From Albugo candida (Eukaryota > Oomycota > Peronosporomycetes > Albuginales > Albuginaceae), in contig CAJNAR010000177.1 of the NCBI GenBank assembly GCA_905220665.1, positions 1 to 64,000 of the forward strand: a stretch of DNA of 64,000 bases, in the 5' to 3' direction. The position numbers and the translations under genes are program-made. Each line of letters starts with the position of its first letter. Within the stretch, counting starts at the first letter, position 1. Under the pieces are notes generated by a model that was given only the letters and a program-made list of their open reading frames with translations, did not search any database and had not been told where the DNA came from. This document shows positions 16,115-26,400 of this stretch, in pieces.

Positions 16115-17548
16115 AATGTACAACTCAGGAAAAAGATACGAGCAAACAAGAACGTGGTCTCGTGCAACGGAATATAAGCAATAAATTGTACAATTCGACT
16201 ATTTTTAGCAAAGTACAAAATATGGATGATTTCTTTTTTCTCAGTATGCTACACACAATCGTGACGTTGATCGTGGAGAAAAAGTCAAAAATAGCAGAAA
16301 GTCGGATATGAGATGCCTCACACGTACGATATCGTAGTGATATTGTGTAAATGACTAGGATATCTTCCTCATGAATACATTATAGATATCCTCCTCATGA
16401 AACATTTTGTTACTGAAAATGGGTGTGGGAAAGCTATCATCCAGTATTTTGTTTTGTCTACTTTTTATATTCTCTAAAAGCTTCCCGCTTGTAATGTACA
16501 ACTTGGGAAAAGGATACGAGCAAACAAGAACGTGGTCTCGTGCAACGGAATATAAGCAATAAATTGTACAATTTGACTATTTTTAGCAAAGTACAAAATA
16601 TGATGATTTCTCTTTCTTAGCTATGCTACACACAATCGTGACGTTGATCGTCGAAAAAAATCAAAAATAGCAGAAAGTCGGATATGAGATGCCTCACACG
16701 TACGATATCGTAGTGATATTGTGTAAATGACTAGGATATCTTCCTCATGAAACATTTGATACCTGATAATGGGTGTGGGAAAGCTATGATCAAGTATTTT
16801 GTTTTGTCTGCTTTTTAGATTCTCTAAAAGCTTCCCGCTTGTAATGTACAACTTGGCAAAAGGATACGAGCAAACAAGAACGTGGTCTCGTGCAACGAAA
16901 TATAAGCAATAAATTGTACAATTTGACTATTTTTCGGAAAGTACAAAATATAGATGATTTCTTCTTTCTTGGCTATGCTACACACAATCGTGACGTTGAT
17001 CGTCGAAAAAAATCAAAAATAGCAGAAAGTCGGAATGAGATGCCTCACACGTACGCTAACGTAGTGATATTGTGTAAATGACTAAGATATCTTCCTCATG
17101 AAACATTTGATACCTGATAATGGGTGTGGGAAAGCTATGATCAAGTATTTTGTTTTGTCTGCTGTTTATATTCTCTAAAAGCTTCCCGCTTGTAATGTAC
17201 AACTCGGGAAAAAGATACGAGCAAACAAGAACGTGGTCTCGTGCAACGGAATATAAGCAATAAATTGTACAATTTGACTATTTTTCGGAAAGTACAAAAT
17301 ATGGACGATTTCTTCTTTCTTAGCTATGCTACACACAATCGTGACGTTGATCGTCGAAAAAAATCAAAAATAGCAGAAATTCGGATATGAGATGCCTCAC
17401 ACGTACGATATCATAGTGATCTGATATTAAATGACTAGGATATCTAGTCCTTCCTCATGAAACATTTGATACCTGATAATGGGTGTGGAAAAGCTATCAT
17501 CCAGTATTTTGTTTTGTCTAGTTTTTATATTCTCTAAAAGCTTCCCGC
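16115..17548. repeat. Cluster of four short satellite units
   Basis: Landmarks at 16,115, 16,490, 16,837, 17,185 and 17,549 are 347-375 bases apart. The units lack one copy of the ~65-bp subrepeat. The unit from 16,115 also holds a scrambled junction near 16,370 (a partial repeat of TAGGATATC with an extra ATACATTATAG). The short form is therefore concentrated near the right edge of the array, with 416-bp units resuming after it. Confidence 0.85.
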
Positions 17549-18888
17549 TTGTAATGTACAACTTGGGAAAAGGATACGAGCAAACAAGAACGTGGTCTCG
17601 TGCAACGAATATAAGCAATAAATTGTACAATTCGACTATTTTTAGCAAAGTACAAAATATGGACGATTTCTTCTTTCTTAGCTATGCTACACACAATCGT
17701 GACGTTGATCGTCGAAAAAAATCAAAAATAGCAGAAAGTCGGATATGAGATGCCTCACACGTACGATATCATAGTGATATTCTGTGATTGTATAGGATAT
17801 CTGCCTCATATGAGATCCTACACACGTACGATATCATAGTCAATTATATAACTGAATAGGATATCTTCCTCATGAAACATTTTATTACTGAAAATAGGTG
17901 TGGGAAAGCTATGATCAAGTATTTTGTTTTGGCTGCTTTTTATATTCTCCGAGAGCTTCCCGCTCGTAATGTACAACTCGGGAAAAGGATACGGGCAAAC
18001 AAGAACGTGGTCTCGTGCAACGGAATATAAGCAATAAATTGTACAATTTGACTATTTTTAGCAAAGTACAAAATATGGACGATTTCTTCTTTCTTAGCTA
18101 TGCTACACACAATCGTGACGTTGATCGTCGAAAAAAATCAAAAATAGCAGAAAGTCGGATATGAGATGCCTCACACGTACGATATCATAGTGATATTCTG
18201 TGATTGTATAGGATATCTGCCTCATATGAGATCCTACACACGTACGATATCATAGTCAATTATATAATTGAATAGGATATCTTCCTCATGAAACATTTTG
18301 TTACTGATAATGGGTGTGGGAAAGCTATGATCAAGTATTTTGTTTTTCTGCTTTTTATATTCTCTGAGAGCTTCCCGCTTGTAATGTACAACTCAGGGAA
18401 AAGGATACGAGCAAACAAGAACGTGGTCTCGTGCAACGGAATATAAGCAATAAATTGTACAATTTGACTATTTTTCGGAAAGTACAAAATATAGGATTTC
18501 TTCTTTCTTAGCTATGCTACACACAATCGTGACGTTGATCGTCGAAAAAAATCAAAAATAGCAAAAAGTCGGAATGAGATGCCTCACACGTACGATATCA
18601 TAGTGATATTCTGTGATTGAATAGGATATCTGCCTCATATGAGATCCTACACACGTACGATATCACAGTCAATTATTTAATTAAATAGGATATCCTCCTC
18701 ATGAAACATTTTGTTACTGAAAATGGGTGTGGGAAAGCTATCATCCAGTATTTTGTTTTATCTAGTTTTTATATTCTCTAAAAGCTTCCCGCTTGTAATG
18801 TACAACTTGGGAAAAGGATACGAGCAAACAAGAACGTGGTCTCGTGCAACGGAATATAAGCAATAAATTGTACAATTTGACCTATTTT

Positions 18889-20700
18889 TCGCGACAACTG
18901 TGAATTTTGGACCTTTGGGAATCGTCTTTCTCTCAGCCCAATGTAGAAGTTTTCACTTTACGAAGAGCGCTTTTGAAACTGAATGCAGAGACAGAAAAAG
19001 TAACGATTTTATCGCAGTGCCGACCTCTCATTGTTTGGACATTTTAAAATTCAGAATGGAATCAGTAGTCAATCATGCATTTCTATCGGACCAAACGGGT
19101 CTTACTGTTTTTACGAAAAATTACATGATGTGACATTCGCCACACTCACAGTACAAACCCGAGATTACTTTAATTCGTCGAGAAATTCGGATGCTACAGA
19201 TGAGGTCTACATTGATGTCGTTTACAACCGACTAAAAAAGAAATTACCAAACCACTGGAATTATACCCAAGTGTATACGAAAACAAAACACAAACGACAA
19301 GTATCGCACAGACCATGACTAATATCTCAACGTCTTTTCTATCTATGTGATTTTGCAGTGTATGTCGGAATGCTTTTAAGGCATAGCCGAAAAAAAACTC
19401 ACAAACCGCAAGGAATGCTTTCCTCTCCTTTACTGTTCATGGGGTACATAACTCAATAAATACATGTTCCATCTTTTGCTTCCAATTAGCTCTCATCTTT
19501 TCTTATTTCCGCACGTTTTGCCCATATTTTTTCTTGCAGTACGGCGGAAAGAATGCATGCTTTGACACTAAAGATAATCTACTTCTGTAAGCGGAAACTG
19601 AGTCAGAGCGCACCGATAAATATCTTCTTTGCTATTTACGGCGTACGCTTGTAATGTACGTTCGGAAAGGAATGATTCCTCTCTTGAGCGTTCGCGTAGG
19701 CTGCTTACACAAAATGAAATATTCGACACGAAAGAACGCTTCTTCCCCATTTGAAACGGTAGTAGTCAATATGTGCATCAAATAATGGAAATTAGACGAA
19801 TCAGATATGACTTTTGTAGACACACTTTTTGTATGGAAAGAGGTGAACGACTCCCTAACTCTTTATCGCCAGAGCAATTTTGTATCTGCCTTTCAAAGGG
19901 GTTATGAAGAGAATTTGCATGCTGCGCTCTTTCAACTTTTGAGAGGCAGGATGATAAACACGATCTTAACCGCTCAGCAAAGAGCTACTTAATGACCCGA
20001 TTATCGGATCCTGTTTAACCAGACCAGTTTATAACAGCTAGGTGCTTACTCTCGATCTCAATTTCAGCAACCATAATAGTGCGCTTGAATTAAGAAGTCA
20101 CCTCTCACTTCTACGTTGGCGTGAGTATGTCAAAGTAAAATACCTGCTAGGCGGCTGCAATAAAACGTGCCTTAAGATCGAGAGAAATAAATGAATTTGT
20201 GTAATTTAAATTTTTAGTGTCACAGTTCATAAATAAAACGTGATCTTATTTGGGATTGATTATCACATCCAGTTCATAGGGAAGAACGTTATACATTTCA
20301 GTCGAATTAGATTATGATTACGACCACATCCGATACTCTACTCATACTAGCAATTAGGCCGTGATTTACTCAGCTGTTAAAGGAATAGCATCACATCCTA
20401 TTTATAAGCCTTCGCAAAAGAGGAGAAATACATAACTGATGTGCTGTTAAGTCGCGAGAGAGTCAATCTGAGAGAGTTTGTTATAGACCCATACCTGATA
20501 CGTCTGATGCTACCACGATGTACGTTATATCGCACTTGCAGAAGACCGGAATGTATTCTTGCCGCTAGTATCCTAACGATGATGTCCAGATAGTCATCGA
20601 TATTGAAAAACGGAATCAACAGAGCATATCAAAGTATTTGTATGTAGGATAGACATTTCCATATGCCATGTAACAATTGAACTTGTCTTCATTCTATATG
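18889..20700. other. Array edge and decayed single-copy DNA
   Basis: The satellite ends inside a unit and unique sequence begins with GCGACAACTG. Apart from the weak frame at 19,031 I see no gene. Around 20,515-20,600 the sequence resembles 30,585-30,660, the DNA upstream of the second family A pseudogene, so the duplicated A region begins here. Confidence 0.5.
19031..19318 (+). CDS. Unrecognised short reading frame, possible gene fragment
   Basis: A 95-codon frame next to the satellite edge. The product is mixed-polar with a basic C-terminus (rich in K and R in its last 30 residues), has two cysteines in its first third and no membrane segment. It matches nothing I recognise and has no clear promoter. 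TTTTGCAG at about 19,350 could be an intron acceptor. It may equally be a chance frame; I list it only because amino-acid use looks protein-like. Confidence 0.15.
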   Translation: MFGHFKIQNGISSQSCISIGPNGSYCFYEKLHDVTFATLTVQTRDYFNSSRNSDATDEVYIDVVYNRLKKKLPNHWNYTQVYTKTKHKRQVSHRP

Positions 20701-20710
20701 AGTGGTGGTG

Positions 20711-20775
20711 GTTGGAATATCAAATCACCTCGAAAACATGATATCTGATCCGAGGATAATGGCAACGTTGTACGA
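20711..20775 (+). repeat. Family A upstream block, extra copy
   Basis: The stretch from GTTGGAATATCAAATCACCT to GGCAACGTTGTA is repeated in direct orientation 229 bases downstream and again near 30,770, each time upstream of a family A gene. This first copy is followed by unrelated DNA, so the promoter-side sequence was itself duplicated. Confidence 0.6.
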
Positions 20776-20939
20776 GAGACCTTCCAATAGTGGAAAGAAT
20801 ACTTATTTACCACCTACGGAATATATGGTACGAGAATCCGTTATGCATTTGCACGGAGTTCGCGGGACATAGTAAAAGTCATTCAAGTTAGATAATTTAT
20901 CTGCGATGTAATTTTGTCCTTTCTTTATGATGTGACATT

Positions 20940-21003
20940 GATTGGAATATCAAACCACCTCCAATACATGATATATATGATCCGGGAATTCCGCCAACGT
21001 TTA
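20940..21003 (+). promoter_or_regulatory. Family A upstream block
   Basis: Second copy of the conserved block (GATTGGAATATCAAACCACC, then an ACATGATAT core, ending GCCAACGTTT). It lies about 130 bases before the ATG of the first family A copy and leads into a shared GATTGTTCTCGA leader also seen before the 31-kb copy. A promoter role is inferred from its fixed position. Confidence 0.5.
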
Positions 21004-21089
21004 AAGTTCCAAGAATTGTTCTCGATTGTTCCTTGACAACACTACATTGGTATTATAACCTTCTGTGATTTCATACTTCGCATTCTCCT

Positions 21090-21105
21090 TCTCATTTTCG
21101 AAATT
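21090..21105 (+). promoter_or_regulatory. Oomycete-type initiator upstream of A1
   Basis: TCTCATTTTCGAAATT matches the known oomycete core-promoter consensus GCTCATTYYNCAWTTT at 13 of 16 positions. It ends 29 bases before the ATG at 21,135, the short leader typical of oomycete genes. Confidence 0.6.
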
Positions 21106-21134
21106 CCCTCCTGTCAACACTCGAATCCACATCC

Positions 21135-21821
21135 ATGAAGATATCTCTAATCATTAACATTCTCCATCATGCAATTTGTGTATTTTTAAGTACTCAGAAG
21201 TGCGAGTTTGAATTCAGTTTGGACTGCGTTAGGCGCAATTACCAACGGATCGACTTCACATTCGAGAGAAAAATTTCTCTTGCCAGAGTAAATCTCATTT
21301 TTCTGCAACCGTAAGACTGAAGCTTCAACAATTAGCATTTCTCCAAATTCGGGTCGCAGCAATTGTCACACCTATCGTGTTCATGTTTGGGACAGGTACA
21401 TAACGCTGGCGGCAACACTGAAACATGATGCCCATAAAGCCTGTTCATAATACCGAAAAGTAATGCTGCCTGGGTTGCAACTGCAGCTACCAAATTTGAA
21501 ACAGGAAAAAGAACATCGCAAACCATTTTTTTCGACTTAAACGAAGAGAATCTCGCTCTCCCACAAAGTTTCAACAAGGACATTAAACCGAAAAGTATAA
21601 GTATACCTTCTGCCTCACAAAAGGAAAAACCACCACATGTATCGATGTGCATAGACTTCATCCTCTTCAAGGACGGCAAGGACGTGATTTTGAGCTAGCG
21701 TGACATGGCAAGACTTGGTGTACAATTCAGAAAGGACGATACTGTGTACAGTGTTGCATTTCGAGTTATTCCAATACAAAGCACAAATGGCTTCGAAGCT
21801 ACTTGGACAGAACAAAGATGA
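21135..21821 (+). pseudogene. Secreted protein family A, copy A1 (broken)
   Basis: One reading frame can be followed through the whole stretch but has several stops. ATG at 21,135 opens a signal peptide (hydrophobic residues 4-18) followed by a C-x7-C pair at residues 23 and 31; TAA stops it at 21,312. The same frame later regains family A sequence from about 21,492: a FFDLNEENLALP block matching FDIIHDGITVP in copy A4, then, after an in-frame TAG at 21,696, the C-terminal block RDMARLGVQFRKDD ending at TGA 21,821. The middle third is not recognisable. The intact leader and initiator suggest it was once expressed. Family assignment rests on alignment by eye with A2 and A4; the function of the family is unknown. 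Confidence 0.75.
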
Positions 21822-22022
21822 ATTAACTCACCAAGTTTCTTCTCGATTGACTTTTCATTGTGCATCTGATAATTTGACATCGCAGGAACGCTTCTTACGT
21901 AGAAGGCATACTAATTCTTCGCTTCGCAGCCCTGATTACCGTCTCTTAACTCTCTAAGTGTTCTGCACAGCCACTGACATAGTTTATTCCTGACTCTCGA
22001 GTCTCAACATTGGTAGAATTAC

Positions 22023-22037
22023 AGTAGGAGGGTGTTA
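22023..22037. repeat. SINE target-site duplication, left copy
   Basis: AGTAGGAGGGTGTTA, identical to 22,282-22,296 on the far side of the SINE. A perfect 15-base duplication fits LINE-driven insertion. Confidence 0.9.
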
Positions 22038-22281
22038 AGGGGTCCACCCCAGCTGTGTCGGTTAAGCACTAAAGCGCACCGAGCCCCTGCCGGAAGTTGT
22101 CAATTCGATCCCCGGCAGTGTGGGCAGCGGTTTGAGCCCAACCAAGTAATAAGCTTGGACAACATCTGCCTCCCTATGTTTGGAGTCAAACTTACGTGAT
22201 ATTCACACGGTCAGGGGCTCATGATAGGATAAGGAAGGTAGTTAAAGAACCAGATAAAGAGTGTAATGAAATCCTTGACAA
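22038..22281 (+). mobile_element. tRNA-derived SINE, copy 1
   Basis: A 244-bp element between perfect 15-bp target duplications. Its head is tRNA-like: an A-box region AGCTGTGTCGGTTAAGCAC (22,051-22,069) and a B box TTCGATCCCC (22,104-22,113), with an extra-long spacer between them as in class II tRNAs. A non-tRNA body follows and ends in CCTTGACAA without a poly-A tail. A second copy lies inverted at 57.5 kb and the two align along their whole length, which shows this is a dispersed family rather than a tRNA gene. SINEs are transcribed by RNA polymerase III and moved by a partner LINE; which LINE is not visible here because the 3' end of the LINE at 57.8 kb lies outside the window. Confidence 0.92.
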
Positions 22282-22296
22282 AGTAGGAGGGTGTTA
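22282..22296. repeat. SINE target-site duplication, right copy
   Basis: AGTAGGAGGGTGTTA, the exact repeat of 22,023-22,037. Confidence 0.9.
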
Positions 22297-22899
22297 TGGA
22301 TACATTAAAGAAGCTGTTCGTCAAATTGCGAGTATACGATAATCCTATCAAAGTTGTCTTTTGCAGTACCGGCTATCTAATGTCGTTACCATACGTGGTG
22401 AGTCGTTACTCTTGGCAAAGGTAGAATCAAATTGCTTCCGTTTGTTGCTTTATTCAAGATCCACGTCTGCCGTAATTCCTAGAGTATAATGATGCTGACG
22501 GATGACGGCAGATTTACTCAAATACGGCATCAATACCTCCATTCTCTGTCAAACCCATCATGACTTTTCACAAAGAAGACAACTGTCGTAACATCTAATG
22601 AAAAGGTCTTAATCATGGATACATGACTGATATGCTGCTTACTGAGGTAACCAGCAACTTTACCACCCTTTTCCAAATTCTGATGTTGTGTTGTACATGT
22701 AGGCTTTTAAGGCGGACAAGAGAAGTGCATTATCAGATGAACACGGCGAAGGATAATTTGATTAGTATTCAGGAATGCGTTTATTCGAGCTTGGAATGCA
22801 TGAATTTGGGCATACGATAATGCTGCTTTTGAACAGTCAAAATCGCGATTCATTGTATTTCTGTAGCTTCGATTGTGTGTTTATGTATTGGAAAACGTC
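22297..22899. other. No recognisable feature
   Basis: Only short frames without a family match. The 65-codon frame from 22,623 has no promoter or similarity I can see. Confidence 0.4.
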
Positions 22900-25800
22900 G
22901 TGCAAGATCCATGTGCTTAGACACGTTTAGTTTAGCGCTCTGCGTCCTCTCAGCCACAATGTTGTGGAGACTTTCCTGGTCCGTATAGCGTAGAAGATAC
23001 GACTAGTCGTACGTCGTAAGTTTTCATCAGTCTCTCGAAAATTAGTCTAAAAATGCAGCTGCTACATTAATGTATTGCTGTTTCTGTTTCATGCTTCATC
23101 TAAATAAAAGCATAAAAGATGAGTAAGTTCATCCCGTGGCATACAATTTTTACATTGTGCCTTTTACTTTACTGTCAACAGCTGATGCCCGCATTTATGG
23201 AGGGGTTTGGCGGTATAATGACAGGTCAGCATATTCAACAAAGAAGGTTTAATAGAAGTCAGGTAAATGCGGCATTTTATATGGTTTCTTCTCATTAGAT
23301 GATGTCAATAGCTTTGCTTTCGATAAATTAATTCAAATCCAAACTGGATACACACCGCTTCACTGGAAAACGCATAAGTGAAGAAGCCGAAATCCGTCTT
23401 CCTCCTTTTGTCATGATTCAAGCAGCAACACACACTTTATTGTAATTAAATGTTTCCGGAAATGCGAGAACAGACTCTCCTAGCAACGGTGTGGTAAGTA
23501 TAAAAATCTAGGAAATTGTTACTTTTTCGAAGAAGAACGAATCGAATTGTACGGAACCAAAATCATATAGACTAATGGCAGATGCTGGTGCGATAGAGAC
23601 ACATATAGAGAAAGCTACCTTATTGAAAGTAATAAGATAAGTAAGATTTACATGAAAATACTTTTGGCTCTTGGAACAGATTGGATTGAACAATTAGCAG
23701 CTGTGACCATGTCAAAATATTTGACATACACCTGATCAAGCTGAAAACATGACTCGTTCTGTATTTATCGAGAGGACTCACTCGGCCATTACTTGTGATG
23801 TCAACATGCTAGAAGCTACTTAGTTCATGTCATTGTTTCATACAATTGATAAACTGTTCAACATTGATCATAATTCTGTGTCGCAGTGTTTTTTAAGATA
23901 CAGTAGGAATAAACTCATAGGATCTATCTAAACGTGGTAGGACGAGGGGTAACAGATTTACATTCCTGATCGTTGCGCGTTTCTATACAATAACATATGA
24001 CGACTCACTGAGTCTGTATTTTTGAGAGTGCCGTTTCAAAATGGTATACATTGAACGAAGGAAATCTACACTCTCTATATTAAGCGCTGAGTTAGAAAAA
24101 TGCTCGGTTTACTTTTATATTACAGCGGTCAACGACAGCATAAAGCTCGCTTATAAGGACGAAACGATTCCACTGAAAGCAACAAATAATCCTCTATATT
24201 CTTGTTTTCAATTCCATCAATCCAACTTGCCATCCTGCATTATACGCCATTTCGAAAATCAATATTTGAAGGAGCATTGTATGCGCCGATGGCCGATGCT
24301 GTGCGCTTGAAAAACAATTAAAATCGCTAGTTTTCACGTATATGAAAATGATTGTATCTTCTTGTTATATAGATCCGTGATGAGTCCATGCTGCACTCGA
24401 TTATTTTTTTGATTTGAAGAAAATATAATTGAGAAATTACGCTTCATAATACTTCTGATGAATTTTCTACAGGCATGCTAGCCAGTCAACAGAAAACAAG
24501 AAAAGAAATTGGAGAGTAAGGAAAATGCAGCTAGCTTGGATTACCACGAGGTGGAGATAACAATATATCCAGAAAGATGTGGAAGCGGTAGTGACCAAAA
24601 AGGTGCTGAGAGAGAAACCCAAGGTGGTGACGACGGAGGCAGAGCGATGAGTAAGGCTTTGACTAAAAAAGCATGGCTTTTGGGTGGTGAGTTCGGTCAG
24701 GATGGTATAGAGTATTGTTGGAGGGCGCGCATGATAGATCCAAACGCGTCCAGATGTGAACAGTACATGAAAGAGAATATGAAATGGGTTAGAATCGTTC
24801 CAACGTATGCTTCGTCCTATCAGACAGTGTATAGGTAACTGTGATAACAGTAGAATGATAATTCAGTCTAGTGAGTGAGTAACCGTATCGTATTGTTTTG
24901 ATTTTAAGCGCTTAATCAGAGATTGCTGCGTGGGCCCAATTCAACCATTCATATAATCTTTTCAGTCTCAATGTGGTTTCACACGTTGGAGCTATGGATG
25001 AGCAATTCGGACTTCTTGATATGTAGGACTTTGTTACAATTCGTAGATCAGGAGCAGACTATAGAAAATAATACGATGGGAAGAAGTTTTTTGTTGCGGA
25101 GGTAGAGCGCTCGTGAGTGCTACTACATCGTTCGTACCTTCAAATGGAGAAATATCAAGTATATTAACTAACGCGCGAAAAAAGTATCATTAATGCAAAG
25201 AAATATGTTGCTAGTACTTGGAGTGTCATGATGCTACATCAGATCAGACGTCATGAACAAAGGCTTTGCTAGTGACAAGTAAGTTATCGCAATCGCCAGT
25301 TTTGATCAAATCTTTTAGACTTTGTGCGACGACACGGCGCGCGTGCAAGAGAATGGTGAAGGTTTAACGATTCTCACAATCGGGTCGCAGTAAAGTAGAT
25401 CGCTAATCAAAGAACACCCGATTAACGAATTCACTGAAATCCGTCAACGAAATGAACTCATTGTCTCGATTGAGAGGAAAGATGGAAGTGAGTGACACTA
25501 ACTTTCGGAGAAAATGCTTTTAGAGTAAGGGACCGCCCCATTTTTAGAAAGAAAGCTACCGTACTACTTTAGGACAGACACGATGCAGCGACTTTAATGC
25601 TGGTCTTGCGGGCCGTGCGAAATGTTTATCGAATGAGTAGATCAATCTCACTATTTTGAAGAACATTGAAATTATGTTTTTAGGAAAGTCTTCAAGTGAA
25701 ACAATGCCGTAAACGCAGTGTATCAAGAAGCTTCGCATTTCTTCAAGACATATCAGACGTTTACATCTACGACCATGAGAATACTCACTGCACTTTAGCT

Positions 25801-26400
25801 ATTAGTATAATTTCTCTGCACTACAAAATATCTGATCAGAACCGAAATTATAGCTCAGAAAGATCATTATTTTTGGGCTTATGAATGATAAATCCAAAAA
25901 CAGCATTGCTTTGTCAGCATTCTGCACGATGACACATAATCTCCGTTAAGTGATGAGTTGATAAAAGAAAGAAATTATGACCTTTAAGCACTTGCATCAA
26001 TCTACTCCACTTATTACAGCATGTAGTGACACATTGAGTACTTCTACGCCTATGCAAGCTGACTTCTACTCAACGTTCACCTGAACATTAGCTAGTTACA
26101 AAGCGAAAGTCCGTTGAATTACGAAAGTCTATTTGAGAAATCTGTAGCTTAGCCAGCGCATTTATTGAGAGTATCATTGCACATCATGTTGAATAGCTCT
26201 TTTAACATGCAGATGCAATTCCGAGAACCCTTATGTGGTAAAAGTCCTTTGAATAGTTTTTCAGTTGAATGTTGAATTCACCAAACATGTACCACACACA
26301 GCTGCGAAAGCCAATCCAAATACGCTAATTACCTCGGTGCGTGCAGAATTGCTTCACTCGAAGCATCTACCGCTGGGTCGAGTGGTGTATTGACACAAAA
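22900..26400. repeat. Old segmental duplication, copy 1
   Basis: Collinear, same-orientation similarity to about 41.8-45.5 kb. Matching anchors are, in order: the CATTGTGCCTTTTACTTTACT stretch at 23,153 against 42,058; the GAGAGGACTCACTCGGCCAT stretch at 23,770 against 42,429; CATTGTTTCATACAA at 23,832 against 42,512; GCATTGTATGCGCC at 24,275 against 42,946; AGATCCAAACGCGTCC at 24,735 against 43,089; and TTATGTGGTAAAAGT at 26,233 against 45,471. Both copies are heavily diverged. It contains the broken family B copy B1. Confidence 0.7.
24230..24850 (-). pseudogene. Secreted protein family B, copy B1 (decayed)
   Basis: Translating the minus strand from about 24,850 gives a product that aligns with the start of copy B2 (IHCLIGRSIRW against IHFVLGDIMCW), but the ATG is gone. 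Further along, the RIQC block is followed by stops where B2 reads RIQCHFEIDG. DNA similarity to B2 continues through the region. An unrelated 109-codon plus-strand frame (24,509-24,838) overlies it and is probably a shadow, though it is Gly/Glu-rich and has its own ATG. Confidence 0.5.

Larger units (their letters stand above)
1..18888. repeat. Satellite array, ~416-bp unit, about 46 copies
   Basis: The landmark CGCTTGTAATGTAC recurs at 21, 436, 853, 1270, 1686 and so on to about 18,790, giving 47 landmarks, most 415-417 bases apart. Each unit holds the palindrome AATTGTACAATT, the block CACACGTACGATATC twice, and an internal direct repeat of about 65 bp (for example 221-285 and 286-350). Units differ by scattered substitutions and small indels. 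Reading frames of 60-135 codons on both strands repeat with the unit but shift because the unit length is not held to a multiple of three, so I treat them as chance. The array runs off the left edge and stops mid-unit near 18,888. A centromeric or other heterochromatic satellite is the likeliest nature; that role is inference. Confidence 0.97.

Noticed and set aside
1..18888. CRISPR-like array
   Set aside because: The unit is 416 bp with no alternation of short repeats and unique spacers; it is an ordinary satellite.
22051..22113. A tRNA gene
   Set aside because: The A and B boxes belong to a SINE: two copies share a long non-tRNA body and one has flanking target duplications. The cloverleaf is not intact.
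24509..24838. A real 109-residue gene on the plus strand
   Set aside because: It overlies the decayed family B copy on the other strand and the duplicate at 43 kb does not preserve the frame.
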